DNA of 64,000 nt, from contig CP136067.1 in NCBI GenBank assembly GCA_032622095.1, positions 43,445,549-43,509,548 on the forward strand, read 5' to 3'. The notes beneath the pieces were generated by a model. It was not told the DNA's origin, searched no databases, and saw only the letters and a list, made by a program, of their open reading frames with translations. The position numbers and the translations under genes were made by a program. Of the stretch, positions 33,541 to 45,244 are shown in pieces. The DNA comes from Siphonodentalium dalli (Eukaryota > Mollusca > Scaphopoda > Gadilida > Siphonodentaliidae). Position 1 is the stretch's first letter, and every line of letters starts with the position of its first letter.

Positions 33541-34960
33541 TTGTGGCGTAATAATAACTTCTTGAATTCAGTTATTTATTCCTTATTCATAATTCCTTGT
33601 TCAGAAAAATTAAGAAATTATGGCAAATTACCACGGGAATGGCCTTTGTGAAGTAGGACGTAAAGTTTGGACAGAAACAAAAATCGGGCCGAAAGTAAAA
33701 AATCGGTCATTATCATTGTCAAAGTCATAGTCCCAAATAACTCCAAATAACTGCGAGAACATTTTGGGACGAATATTACTGGGGTCTTGTTTCAAAAAGA
33801 GGTGTGGAAACGACTCGGCAAATTAGTACATGTATCAAAAAAGGTGTGAAAATGACTCGGCAAATTGTTTTGGCAAATGACCCGGATTCTTCCCTGTCTG
33901 TAAACACTGACGCGCGCTCTTTAATTAAGTAGACTTAATAATTTAATTCAGTAAGAGTTAATTTTTTAACTTTGAGCATTAATAAGGCGCATATATAGAA
34001 GAATACATATTGTTCAGTGTTTGTTTGAATATTCGTGTCCGGGAAGAAATATCTAAGATTGATATATTTCGGTATTCAAACAAAAACTGTATAGGTATTC
34101 TCTATTTATTCCTTATGTTGTAGAGCAAAGTATCTTAAATTTTGCCTTGGTGAATAGTGCTAACAAGCCATTGTTCTCCTGCTTTCAATATGCTTCAAAC
34201 TTTTCCGCGAGATCGAGATTTCAATGCCGATTTCTTCTGAAAAAAAAACAGCCCACAAAAATGTCCCAAAAGATATGTATTATACCAGAAAAATCGATAT
34301 AAAATAGATATTTATTGATAGAAGTGTTCCCTTGAGGGGTCTTCTATTTATATTTATTATTTTATATCCCGGGAACTATAAAAAAAAACTTGTCAGGATA
34401 AGATACACTATATTTAAAGACCCTTACTCTTTCCAGGATTATTAAGGACGGGTTCCGTCGATTATTACTGGGTCGGCATAACTGATGATACAACGGAAGG
34501 AACCTGGACGAACATTGACGGGACGGCTGCGAATCTAACGTGGCACGAGGATGAACCAACTCCGTATGGTGACTGCGGCTGTTTCTTCCATGACAACGGA
34601 CTCACTGACAAGTCATTCAAAATCGGTGATCATTCATGTTTGGTAAAGGAGAGACACGTGTGTCTCTTTGAGTTTTAGATTGATGATGAAACACAGACTG
34701 ACCAATATCACAGATGGGGGATTATTGCTCTTATCCAGGCTGAAATAAAACCATGTCACACTCGACGGACGGTCAAAATTCTACATGTATGTACATGTAT
34801 ATATATACACAGGTGATGACTGGGTTGGAAAATATGACACAATATGACGACGGCTATAATACGCGTTTGCTATATAAAGACCGTGCCTCAACTGGTCGAC
34901 AGCGTAACCTGAAACGAATCATGGTATATATAGTATATATGTGTAAAACTTTGCGGATAG
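33540..34960 (+). repeat. Partial duplication of the lectin locus, second block
   Basis: Continues the homology to 5426-6650 and then joins directly to sequence matching 7590-7700 (AATATGACGACGGC, CGTGTTTGCTATATAA / CGCGTTTGCTATATAA). The 6686-7590 insertion of the source copy is absent. It contains the lectin exon copy at 34437-34678. Confidence 0.85.
34437..34678 (+). pseudogene. Duplicate of the C-type lectin terminal exon (partner exon missing)
   Basis: The acceptor CTTTCCAG (ends 34436) and the 80-codon frame to TAG at 34676-34678 are intact. It reads YYWVGITDDTTEGTW, WHEDEPTPYGDCGC and RHVCLFEF, differing from 6318-6559 at about ten residues, several conservative. It has the same phase 1 entry, so it could join exon 4022-4210 in frame. 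No copy of the first CTLD exon lies upstream in the duplicated block. As it stands this is half a domain: either a partial-duplication remnant or an alternative terminal exon of the upstream gene. Open frame and conserved cysteines argue against long neutral decay. The EPT replacement of EPN is shared with the source exon. Confidence 0.65.
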
Positions 34961-35053
34961 GATAGGATATGATATTTTATTTCAATATACACATATTAGT
35001 ACATTTTACAAACAGTGTTTATATATTCGAGGGGTGGCATATAGTCAGGCAAG

Positions 35054-35445
35054 TATGGAATCCTATTAGGGCCACTTGCTAATGGCGCTTTCGGCGCACT
35101 TTTTGTCGCTTTCGGCGCTTTCGGCGCGCGCCGAAACATACCCTAATGGCGCACTTTTTGTCGCTTCCGGCGCGCGCCATTAGGGAGTGGACCTAATAGT
35201 ATGCCTAATGGCGCTTTCGGCGCGCGCCGAAAGCGACAAAAAGTGCGCCATTAGTAACGCGCCGAAGCATGCGCTAATATCGCACATTTTGAAAGCGACA
35301 AAAAGTGCGCCGAAAGCGACAAAAGTGCGCCGTAACGGCGCATATTTTGTCGCTTTCGGCGCTTTCGCGCGTTACTAATGGCGCACTTTTTGTCGCCGAA
35401 AGCGCCGAGAGCGCCATTAGCAAGTGGCCCTAATAGGATTCCATA
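35054..35445. mobile_element. GC-rich foldback built of GGCGC/AAAGCGACAAAAAG blocks
   Basis: The outer arms are nearly perfect inverted repeats: TATGGAATCCTATTAGGGCC at 35054 and GGCCCTAATAGGATTCCATA ending 35445, continuing inward CACTTGCTAATGGCGCT / AGCGCCATTAGCAAGTG. The interior is a mosaic of GGCGCTTTCGGCGC, GCACTTTTTGTCGC and CTAATGGCGC in both orientations, giving several internal palindromes. A TA at each edge is consistent with a TA target site. The base composition is very unlike its surroundings. Confidence 0.92.
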
Positions 35446-38235
35446 TAGGCAAGACTGTCTTCCTGTTACCCCGGTATAACCTGGAGATGACGAATCTGGC
35501 CATATAGTCCAGGAGTTGATAGGGCGCCCCTGCAACTCCGGGACTTAATTTCACCACACTAAATTTCCTTCTTAATAGCCAGGATCAGCCACACGTACAT
35601 GTAACTTGTAAAGTGTGTTACTATGGTATTGCTATAGAGAGATGCACATGGCGGGAACAGTCAGCTGATTTTATGGCGCCAACAGTACACGTTTATTGTT
35701 TTTCCGGCGAAACTTGAAAAATAGAAAGGGAACATAGAAGGCGAGGCAACTCTATTGTGTTTATTGGTCAGTCTATGCTGATAAACACATTACTGGTATT
35801 AGTCTGGTCGATAAACTAAATTTTTAGGGTCAACCTAGAATAAATTTGGACTAAGTTAGTTTCTATTCCATTTTGAAGAGGAATGTATCCTCTATAACAT
35901 ATCCAAAATCGGCTACAATCCGCTTTGAGCATTTTCTGTAATCCAAGATGGCGTCCATGATGGCAGTTGGTATCGAAAAATTCTGAATTTCGGTGGTAGG
36001 GGCGCCAAATAATACCAAATTAGTAATAAAATAAAATACATACAAACAATGCTTAGTCGTAAGCCATATCGGTAGAATGCCTGTCCCAACATGGCCGCCA
36101 AAATGGACAAAATCATATGAAATTTACAATTTGTTGAAAATTGAATAGCTAGTCATACAAGAACGAACAAGCCCTCGAATTATACGAGGAATAATGATTT
36201 CAGAGTATACGGAGAGTTTTTAATAATAGATGTAAGAATTCTCTCTAATGTATCTCGCGAGAGAGCAAACGAAAGCCAGGTCCCATACAGCAATTAAATA
36301 TGGACTTTTTGGGCGCCAAGAAACAGAAAAATAACGGAGTTTTATCTCTACTGTTTATCTTGAATCGCGTAATATATATGTAATTAAACAGTTAACTGTG
36401 ATCTAATAGGGATGTGGTATTGACTATGTGACCTTTTCATGAAGCAGAAATGTATGTAATGAAAACAGTCTCACGAATATGACCGATAATCATTTATTTT
36501 TAAATCTACAACGCCAAATATGTCAAAATTCACTACTATAGAACAGTAAGAGAGATATTCATATGGTACTAGGCAAAATGTGTAGATCCCATTGCCCGTG
36601 TCTTAAAATAGTAGTCATAGTTGCCTCCGGTCAAGTGATTAAACACGAATATTTCGCTTTTATCACACAAATACATGGTGGTATACCATGGACGCAATTT
36701 ATCAAAATACAAAGGAGTACAATAAACTATATTCAATAAATTCTCAACATAACCAAATTTGCCTACATACTCTGTGGCAGAGACTGTATTTAAACCTGGA
36801 AATAATATGTGCTTAAGGGCACTAAGGCCACATATGTATACGCGAAACGTGCTACCTTTTCTGCAACCACATCGCCGCGTTTACCCATTCTCCCTAATTT
36901 AACACATATCTGCTGCATACAAAACCATAAATAGCAACATTGAGTGAATGGTAAACGCAGAACTAATAACTTTAAACGCTGATGACCTGATATTTAGCGC
37001 AAGTAGGTGGGTGGAAATGGTAATATAATTTCAAACAACAAGATACTGGTTTGGAAGTAGTATGAAAATTAGTATGAAATAAAATGTACGATGTACAGTC
37101 TCTTCGATCTAGTGAGATAGGGTACTATTCTGTTGAATAGATGAGCGTTTCTTTACAGTATAATCAGCATTACGACATACGTGTATGGTTTATTATCACG
37201 GAGAGTGTTGGAAATTCCGGAAATATAACTAGTATTTACACAGCAAGGGTGTGGACTTCAGTTTCTGCGTTACATTCAATAATTAATCATCATTCCACAT
37301 GAAACTACCACGCACTGTGTGACGAAATATTACTTGCATGCCCGAAATAACTGTTGTTTGGCCCGACTGTTTGGATGCATTCTAAGCAGAAAACCCGAAC
37401 ATAAATAATTGGGTTAACGTGCGTTGCAGTGATCGATAAATCATTCAGTTAGATCTGTTTTAATTATATGTGTACCATTAAAGATATATAACAACATGCT
37501 TGTAAATTACCAATGTGTATTTTCGCTTATAGGTGGTTATCCAATATGTTGCTTTCGTCGTAGCATGGATTGGAGTTGCGGCCATGTTGGCAGCCATTTC
37601 ATCGCCACGAATGCATTATTTTCTGTCCTTGTCACTCTATTCGCACTCTATACTCTAATTTCACACAAACTGGTATATATCGGATGGAGGATTAATGCGT
37701 TCTGGTGTCGCCGATGAAGGATATTATAGAAAAACGTATAGTACTTCACAAGGTCTAAAAAGGCATTTTTTTTAAATGAGACCAGCGATACATTTATTTG
37801 GCTCAAATCAAATTAAAATCTTACCAACCAAACAAATATCTGCTTGCACACCGTTGATCGGTCATTCGGTTAGCAGAATATTGGATCATTCCTCTTGGTT
37901 ACAATTTTCGTATGCGACACGTTGGACACACACATTTTGAACGGTTTGATCGTGTATGTGTATGCGTCATGGTCACGTGAGTCATGTGACTTTCATTGGC
38001 AATGGCAACACACGTTACAAGTTATACGTACGTGTGCCTTATCCTGGCTATTTGGTCCCTCGACTTATTAGAAATGTTAACATAAAATATGATTGACAGC
38101 GTGGACACTGTCCAGACAAGATGGCTTCAAAGATGGCCGCCGTTTTTTAAACGAGGCACTAAGTCAGTCTGATGCAAATTATAGAGATACAATATTGTCA
38201 AAGATATAGAAATATAGATATTTTTCGTGAAGCTA
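35446..38235. other. No gene recognised
   Basis: Contains ATGGCGTCC/ATGGCCGCC motif pairs at about 35945 and 36090 and at 38118-38146. No coding exon could be supported; the frame at 37496-37717 has no recognisable domain. Confidence 0.5.
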
Positions 38236-38239
38236 CAAC

Positions 38240-39570
38240 ATAGGCCTCTTTTCAAGGACTAAACTGGAACTCTAAGATGGTCACCAAATGGCCGACGGCA
38301 GTGGAAAATTAAAACTATTTTTTAGTAACAACTTCTAGATCAGCTTCTGCTGTTTGAAATTAGTTGAGAATTGGGACTTTATTTTAAATTGTTCATGTTA
38401 ATTGATCATTAGGGCAATAAATATGCAATTCGTGTGACCCCAACCCCTTCCGGTCCCTCATTAATTCGATTGGACTGAACACAGTAAAACATTTCACAAA
38501 AAAATACCTTTGGAATCTAGTCATATTTCAACAACAAATGGGCAGAACTGAGTGTAAGTGAGGCATAGTATTACCTATGAACATTCCGTCTCAATGGAAC
38601 CAACCATATCGCATTGGCTTAAAAGGCGGCCAAATTATGCAAAATTGTAGATATTGCCTTAGCCCTGCAATAGCTTACATTTTGTGTTTGATAAATACTA
38701 TTGACTAATCTGCCCTCTATAATACATTGAATGCGAACATTCCTTACTCACTTTGGTTAATTATTACCATTGTAACCGCTGATATTACCAGATAAGCATA
38801 TATGGGGGGTTTTCTCTCACAAACTTGACATCAAAATCCGCAAAAAATAACTTTTCAGTTTTGGACCATATTTTCAAATAAAATGGAATTATCTTGTGTA
38901 TCAAATGTGTTTGTGGTTTTGAAATGTGTATAGACCAGTCAAGACGTCTTCCAAAATGGCAATCCAATTTGATAAAAAACAAGTTGATTTTTCAGATATA
39001 TATATCCCGAACATCATTATCTTCTGTTACGAAAAGGTAGCAAATTGTGACCGTCTTGGTCATTAAACATATTAGTTAATCAACTGACAACTAAATATTC
39101 TATTCTGGTGGCCTCAGTACCTTGTGAACCATGACCAATTAAGTTTACAGGGGTATGTATAGTAACTCTGCCGAAAACTTCCTTTTGGATTCTGGCATTG
39201 TTTTGAATTGAAGTGGGCAGACATTTAAAAAGAACTTGGATGTACCATAACTGGCTAGTCTGTCCCATTCGCTTTATAATTGATCAACTTAATACAGGGT
39301 GGATGGTAGCCAGATACGAACATTCATTATATTTTCGCTATATTTACTCTAATGCGTCACTAGTCTTGGTTATTAAACATGGTACTTAATAAGCTGACAA
39401 CTATATATTCTATAATATCGTAATGACCATATATTAGGATGCGGTATGGAATATTGCTTTTGGGATTCTGGCTTGTTTTTGGGTGGAAATGGGCAGAACT
39501 TTGTTTATGAAGTGCATGAGGAGGGTCATAATCTGGCCACACTGACAAATTGACATCAGAATTGTTTAAC
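38240..39570 (+). repeat. Third copy of the 14.2/18.6 kb arm repeat
   Basis: Aligns with 14340-15190 in the plus orientation: GCAGTGGAAAATTAAAACTA, GCAATAGCTTACA, GATAAATACTATTGACTAATCTGCC, ACTCACTTTGGTTAATTATT, TCACAAACTTGACATCAAA, CAACTGACAACTAAATAT, GATTCTGGC...GGGCAGA. The last 300 bp is duplicated in tandem (about 39040-39290 and 39360-39570). No inverted partner is visible nearby. Confidence 0.75.
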
Positions 39571-39599
39571 TTAATCCAAGGTGGTAGCGAAAATGAAGA

Positions 39600-41130
39600 A
39601 ATTACGTAAATTGCATTGCTCTGAATCAACTTGGAAGGAAATCAAGGTATCACATTGGAAATGTGTGTACCTGAAGTCGTGGTAGGACGTATACAGATGA
39701 CCACATGAATACATATGACTCCCTATATATTAATTAGGGTTTCCAGATTTACTCAAACATTGTCTCCAATTTTGGGAGAGTGCACGTGGTGGAGTTATAG
39801 TTATAATTCTGAACTTCAAATGAAGTTTCAGTGAGTCGGAGTTAAGAAATTATGGTCTTTAAAAGGTGGTGCTTTAGGGCAGTTGGACACCTCCAACAGA
39901 TATCCTCGAGACATGTCCTTGAAAAAAAAAACCCATTACTGCCCTATGCCAGTGATCGCCGGGCATTATAGAATTTCTGTCCGATTTGACACCAAATTAT
40001 AGTCACAATTACATACCCAGTATCCCGCGTACCAACCAAATGAAAATACTTGCAATGGCCATCATTTATATCACACAGGCATGAGCGTAGGCGATTATAG
40101 ATATGATCGAACCACTGCACGTGTAATTCGGGTACGACATATGGTACAATATGCAAGTATTGTCATTAGTTAAATACGAAATATTCTTATGGTGAATACA
40201 CACATGCATGTAATAATTGTAATCTATGTATATATCGTGTATTTGGCATTTGACATGAATCAGACAGACATGTAATATGTGTCCGCTGACAACCCAATCG
40301 TTGCGGCTATGTTTGACCATTGTGAGTCAAGCTCTGGACGTGCAGACAGCTGTTGACTCGGACGAAGTCGTCAGGCCGCTTAAAATAATTGTTCGCGCGA
40401 TAACCCAAATGGTGGACGTTCTGTTTAAATCATTGTCAGTCTTCTCTTGATCTTTATACCAGTGATGGCCTCAGGATTTCCCCCAACATGATTCCCAACA
40501 TGGGGGCTATATTATCCCGGAAGCTACCAGACTGACCATTGCATATTTCCTCGACGGGATGGGGCATGTAGCAACCTGCGTCATTAGTACAACTATATGG
40601 AATATTTAAGTAAAACATTATATTGTGCATTCTTTCCCCAGATAATCCCGGTTCTTAAATTCAACCAAATCCCTTAGTTATTCGAATCTTTCGAGAACCA
40701 GGCCCCCCCCCAATCATGGAATATGGTCGAAAATGTTATAATTCAAGCCTGTATAGGCTAAAATTGTGACAGTTAGGAACTTGTTCAACCTTTGGCTTGA
40801 GAAACATATACTGTTCTGTAAATTATGGGCACCTCATACCACAAGTCGACATTGGTAATACAGAACGCCCATGTCCCCAAATGTATGCACAATGAGCTCA
40901 CGGAGAGGCCTCTAACTGAGTAGTAGTTATCTGCCTCCACACAAGACTAAACATATCCACACTGCTTAGGAACCCCACGTAATTCAATTACTTTAGAAGA
41001 TTAAGTTTCGATAGCCATTTTCGCCGCTAACTTGGCACACCAAATGACATATTCTCGGTATATAGCTCACTATTATGCTATTAGGACTTTGATGTCATTT
41101 ACGAGGGGTGCAACTTGTCATTTACTACAA
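39600..41130. other. No gene recognised
   Basis: Short frames only; a poly(C) run at about 40703. Nothing can be supported. Confidence 0.5.
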
Positions 41131-41134
41131 TAGT

Positions 41135-41560
41135 TTTAGTCCAAATGGAAACAATCTGTGATTTCATAGCGAAATTTGCCCAATGTTGCTACTCTCGGTC
41201 GCCATTTTGTCCATATTTTTGAAAGTGATGTCCTCGTTTCAACTAAAGTGGATACTAGTGATTCATATCTGCCATCTACTCAGTGTTCAGTACAATGGTT
41301 CCATTCCGGATATCATGGGCATTAAAGCAATAATAATTGATTTTTCTTAAAATTTGGTATATCTATTTCGAATTTGAAAAAGACTGAAGGGCCTAATCCT
41401 CGTGATAAGGGTCTCAATGATCAGATATTGATTTAACATGGTATATGTGTTCAAAATGGCAATATAAACCAATAGTTTTTTTTATAAATGGAAACTATCT
41501 GGTGAAATTTAGCGAAATTGCCCAATTTTACCACTTTCGGTCGCCATTTTATTCGCCCGT
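41135..41560 (-). repeat. Two-unit tandem repeat, inverted partner of 53180-53620
   Basis: AATGGAAACAATCTG..GCGAAATTTGCCCAAT.TTGC.ACT.TCGGTCGCCATTTT occurs near 41150 and again near 41487 (period about 335 bp). The unit spacer CCTAATCCTCGTGATA, TGATTTTTCTT and ATATCTGCCATC matches the reverse complement of 53320-53560. The same two-unit arrangement exists at 53180-53620 in the opposite orientation. Confidence 0.7.
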
Positions 41561-42087
41561 TTGGATTTTGACAGTTGAAATATTATTATTATATTACATA
41601 TTTATGCCATCGTTATAACATATGTAACTTAAATTTAAATTCCATTCAAGTGAATTTTACATAAAAGCCACAAATAGGACTTTTTTTCAAAGAACTCTAG
41701 AAAAGTTTCATAAAAACGGATTTTAGTGGATTTTGGATTTGTTGTTCCACGGATTTTGTCCGACCAGACTACTTGTCAACCAACCCAGTACGCCTTTAGA
41801 ATTAATATTGACAATTCTTAGTAGAATTGAATATACATTCCATATACTATACCCCAATGTAACTACCGACAACATGGCGGGCCGCAAATCACGTGTTATA
41901 CCATCGAGTGTAACATTTCGAAAGCTGTTGACCTCGATTACCAGTAAACACCGTCAGACAAACGTTCATATGTGATTTAAACAAATTTAAAATCAAAACC
42001 TCTTTGGGTTAGAGACTTGTTTGATGACGTGTATGTTCCTGGCCTCGCCGGCCGGAATAATACGGAACACAGATTTTCGAATATTTT

Positions 42088-42731
42088 TGAAGGGGTACTG
42101 CATGTACACTAAATCTGGCAATTGATGGGACCATCTCCTATTATACTCAATATATAATATATGCAACAAATGAATGAATTTGAGTCTTCTATTAGCCCTT
42201 TACCCAACAAACCGGCCAAAACCGGCCAAATAAAGCTTCAACAGCCTAAAACATCTTCGGTCTGTCTCAATAGAACCATACAAATATGGATATCATTGGA
42301 ACCGGCTCCTTGACCACATTGTGATAGTTACAGTTATGCCCTGTGCCAATGCATTCTCTTATATATGCGAGTCGACCATAGGTCGCCTCGCATATATAAG
42401 AGAATGCATTGGCCTAAAAAAAATCTTTAATGTGTTAAGCCAATGCATTCTCTTATATATGCGAGGCGACCTATGGTCGACTCGCATATATAAGAGAATG
42501 CATTGGCACAGGGCCCTTCTGTTGGGTAAAGGGTTAGTGCAGAATATACGCTCATGAATGTGCTCTATGAACGATGCTAACATGGTAATTGTGATGAAAT
42601 GAGTCGTTCATAGAGCACATTTTGCACTAATACAAGGCTCAAATTATTTCATTAGTTGCATATATTATGTTGAGTTTAATATGAGATGGTTCCATAAATG
42701 GCCGGATTGTGTGTACAGTCCCCCTTGAAGT
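42088..42731. mobile_element. Nested foldback element carrying two perfect hairpins
   Basis: Outer arms: 42088-42212 (TGAAGGGGTACTGCATGTAC ... GACCATCTCCTATTATACTC ... CCCTTTACCCAACA) and 42518-42731 in reverse complement (TGTTGGGTAAAGGG ... GAGTTTAATATGAGATGGTTCC ... GTACAGTCCCCCTTGAAG). The right arm carries an extra roughly 100 bp hairpin, 42538-42632 (GTGCTCTATGAACGA / TCGTTCATAGAGCAC). The core 42339-42514 is the double-hairpin module with GCCCTGTGCC / GGCACAGGGC ends. No reading frame of interest. Confidence 0.9.
42339..42514. repeat. Double-hairpin element, best-preserved copy
   Basis: Two 69 bp near-perfect palindromes, 42346-42414 and 42439-42507, each GCCAATGCATTCTCTTATAT...ATATAAGAGAATGCATTGGC with a GTCGACCATAGGTCGCC-type centre. 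The two hairpins are also reverse complements of each other, so the whole 176 bp is a palindrome of palindromes. Confidence 0.95.
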
Positions 42732-43239
42732 GTTTTAGGTTCCAATGCTTTATGCAATTGTGACTAAATGGTCAAGTTATGACAGAACATAATATAACAT
42801 CCAAAGACCCACAACCAGTCGAATGACTCGTATAGTTCCGGATTATAGCTAAAGTTGTTACACTGCTTGGCACTCACATTCGTACCGCATTGGCTGCGGA
42901 CACACATACCACAGTAGCGATGGCATAGTAGGTGAGACAATTTATTATGGTGCAGTTTGGTGACAATTGGTCGTCATATTTCTTTTTTTGTTTTTTATAA
43001 TTTTTTTTATTGAATAGCAAAACATACACGGAATATCACAGACATACATTATATATAGCATACGATACTTCAAGGGCGAGAGGGGAAACTATCTCACTGT
43101 CACATGCGCGCTGTCTTACACTCTTCATTCGCACCTGGTGTCATCATATAATGTTACATATAATATGTTGATATCAAATATGGGAGATTGGACACGATAC
43201 ACGACACAGCGCTGCGGAACAGTCAGGATATGTCAAAAC

Positions 43240-43383
43240 AGAAGATACAGCCTCGATGCCGGGGGCTATATTAATAGAGTTGTTACCCTTTGTTCTTTGT
43301 CGACGAATTATTTCGTCATATTTCTTTGCCATAGCTAGCCATGTTGCCCGCTGATTTGCCACACAATAAGTCGATTGGACCAA
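43240..43383 (-). pseudogene. Inverted fragment of the MADF-associated gene
   Basis: The minus strand reads ANQRATWLAMAKKYDEI followed by RRQRTKG. The nine residues QRATWLAMA also end the plus-strand fragment at 43660-43836, and the DNA matches over 27 bp (43327-43353 against 43807-43833, inverted). The piece would extend the same protein past the point where the plus copy stops. Reading continues without a recognisable domain. Confidence 0.45.
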
Positions 43384-43659
43384 TTAACCCATTGCTTTTC
43401 ACCAAGGTTGATCTATACTCATTACGTTTTGCTACGTTGTATTCTCTACGATATATATAATTGCACGATCGATCGTCCAGCATTGTGTTCGACCGTGCAG
43501 CTTTTTGCCTCATTCACACACATATGATGTACGTTTTGTTGAAATGATCTCAATTCATGTTTATCCGCTCATATTAATTTCATGCCTATTAAGCAGTTCC
43601 CCAACTGCGTTTTTTATTTTGCGACGTTTAGTTCTACTCACAATTCCGCTTATATTATC

Positions 43660-43836
43660 ATGTGGGCCGACGAAGCTGTGTCGGAACTGTTGGAGGAAAT
43701 GCAGCTGCGAGAAAGTATCTGGAATAAACAAGTCGAACTATACAAGGACCAAATCAAGAAAAATGCTGATTGTAACGAACTTTGGAGAACTCATTGTGCG
43801 AATATGCAGCGGGCGACATGGCTAGCTATGGCATAT
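43660..43836 (+). pseudogene. MADF/Myb-like domain fragment, probably transposon-derived
   Basis: The plus-strand frame MWADEAVSELLEEMQLRESI, then WNKQVELYKDQIKKNADCNE, fits the start of a MADF-type (Adf-1-like) DNA-binding domain: W..E....L......LW....Y..K. In many invertebrates such domains accompany PIF/Harbinger transposases. The frame ends abruptly at 43837-43839, just after the stretch that is repeated in inverse at 43327-43353. The rest of the gene is not seen. Family assignment is by eye and tentative. Confidence 0.45.
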
Positions 43837-44745
43837 TAATTATGAAAACCAATTGTTACCAAACTTTTGTTTGATGTTTGATACTTTTATTCCAATAACC
43901 AATAATACATGGTAATACGGAACATGAATTAATAACATAATGTGGGTGCGGGAAAACAGCACGGCGATTCAAAATATTTCACGGACATTTAAAGATGTAT
44001 TTAGGGTTCCAGACTTTCAGTTATCAGAAGAGGAATATAATTGAATGCAACACCGCTGAATAACATGTTGAACGCCTGCATATTATTTTACATTTAATCG
44101 ATTTCTAATTGTCATATAATAGACAGACCTGTTATTTTATAAACTGGAGACTTAAATTTCTGGATCCCTTAATACATCTTTAACATGTAAATAACATACT
44201 GAAAATTTTAAGGATTCAAATCAACATTACCATAAATATCTCCTTATATAATAAAGGGCTGCTATAATAAATTGTCACACCTACTATGCCATCGCTCAGT
44301 CTGAGTAAACTCATACCTAAATATTCATTACAACATTGAATATTAGGTCTGACGGATAACATCGCTATCTCATTTCCAAGTCCTCGGGATTCCGTAATCT
44401 GATTGATTGCGTAAATTATTTTCCGTCCAATGAAACCGTATGGGTTAATAAACAAGTGTTAGTGGGCGGAGACTCCCATAATGTCACCTCTAAATATAGT
44501 AACAGAGCGGAATTTCGAGGCTTGCAAATACAACAGACAGAAAAAATGGCTTCGAAATTATATATTCGGTAGGATTCCGATTAATTTGAAGGATGTGCTG
44601 GACCTGATAGATAGCCCTGCGTATGGTACCAACTTGGCCGCCCATAAATATAAATAGAACTTTACTCATGTCCGTGTATTTGATTTACTTTATTGTAACA
44701 TGGTTTGCAAATCAAATTATTTGCCGTAAAAAAGTCATCTGAAAG

Positions 44746-44991
44746 TCAAACACCGAGGAAATGACTTAATTTTATGCTTTTAAATAGTTCTAAAGCATCA
44801 TTTTTGATGACGACCTTATTTTTGGCTCTCGGGTGCAGCTTTCCCGTTGATGCAGCGAGTTCATCTCCCGAAAAAGAATAGTCGCACACACGACAAATAT
44901 TATCTTCTGTAAGTTTATGTCGCGACACAGGCCTTATGTGGGTTGATGAGTCGGCGAAGCACAACAAATAACACGTGGGGACACCTGTCAA
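44746..44991 (-). other. Unidentified short ORF with a CRVC motif
   Basis: An 81-codon frame reading ...HKLTEDNICRVCDYSFSGDE..., then a basic stretch LHPRAKNKVVIKND. The CxxC with flanking LTEDN resembles the start of a zinc-binding module, but a second ligand pair is not visible. It may be an exon or a transposon protein fragment. I do not recognise the family. Confidence 0.25.
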
Positions 44992-45125
44992 TCATCGATG
45001 TATTTTTAAAAATCCGTGACGTCATTTTGGGGAAGCTCTTCGCTGAACAGAAATGGTTTTGGCGACATTAGCTCCAGACTCTATATTTCAAATATAGAGT
45101 CGACGTTCACCCAGACTGGCCATCG

Positions 45126-45240
45126 CTATACTGTGATACGTGTGTCCGCAGCCATTGAAAGGAAATTATTGTCCAATTGAGTTTTGAATTCCGCTAGCGT
45201 TTTCGATTGCACAATTAGTAGGGCGGCTAAGTGTAAAATT
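45126..45240 (-). pseudogene. LINE ORF C-terminal remnant, reverse strand
   Basis: The minus strand reads HLAALLIVQSKTLAEFKTQL and then DNNFLSMAAD before the stop. The S.TLAEFK..LD pattern is the usual last segment of many non-LTR retrotransposon proteins (…a.sl..Fk..ld.). It abuts the direct repeat at 45245 and is head-to-head with the plus-strand LINE. Too short for certainty. Confidence 0.4.
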
Positions 45241-45244
45241 ATGG

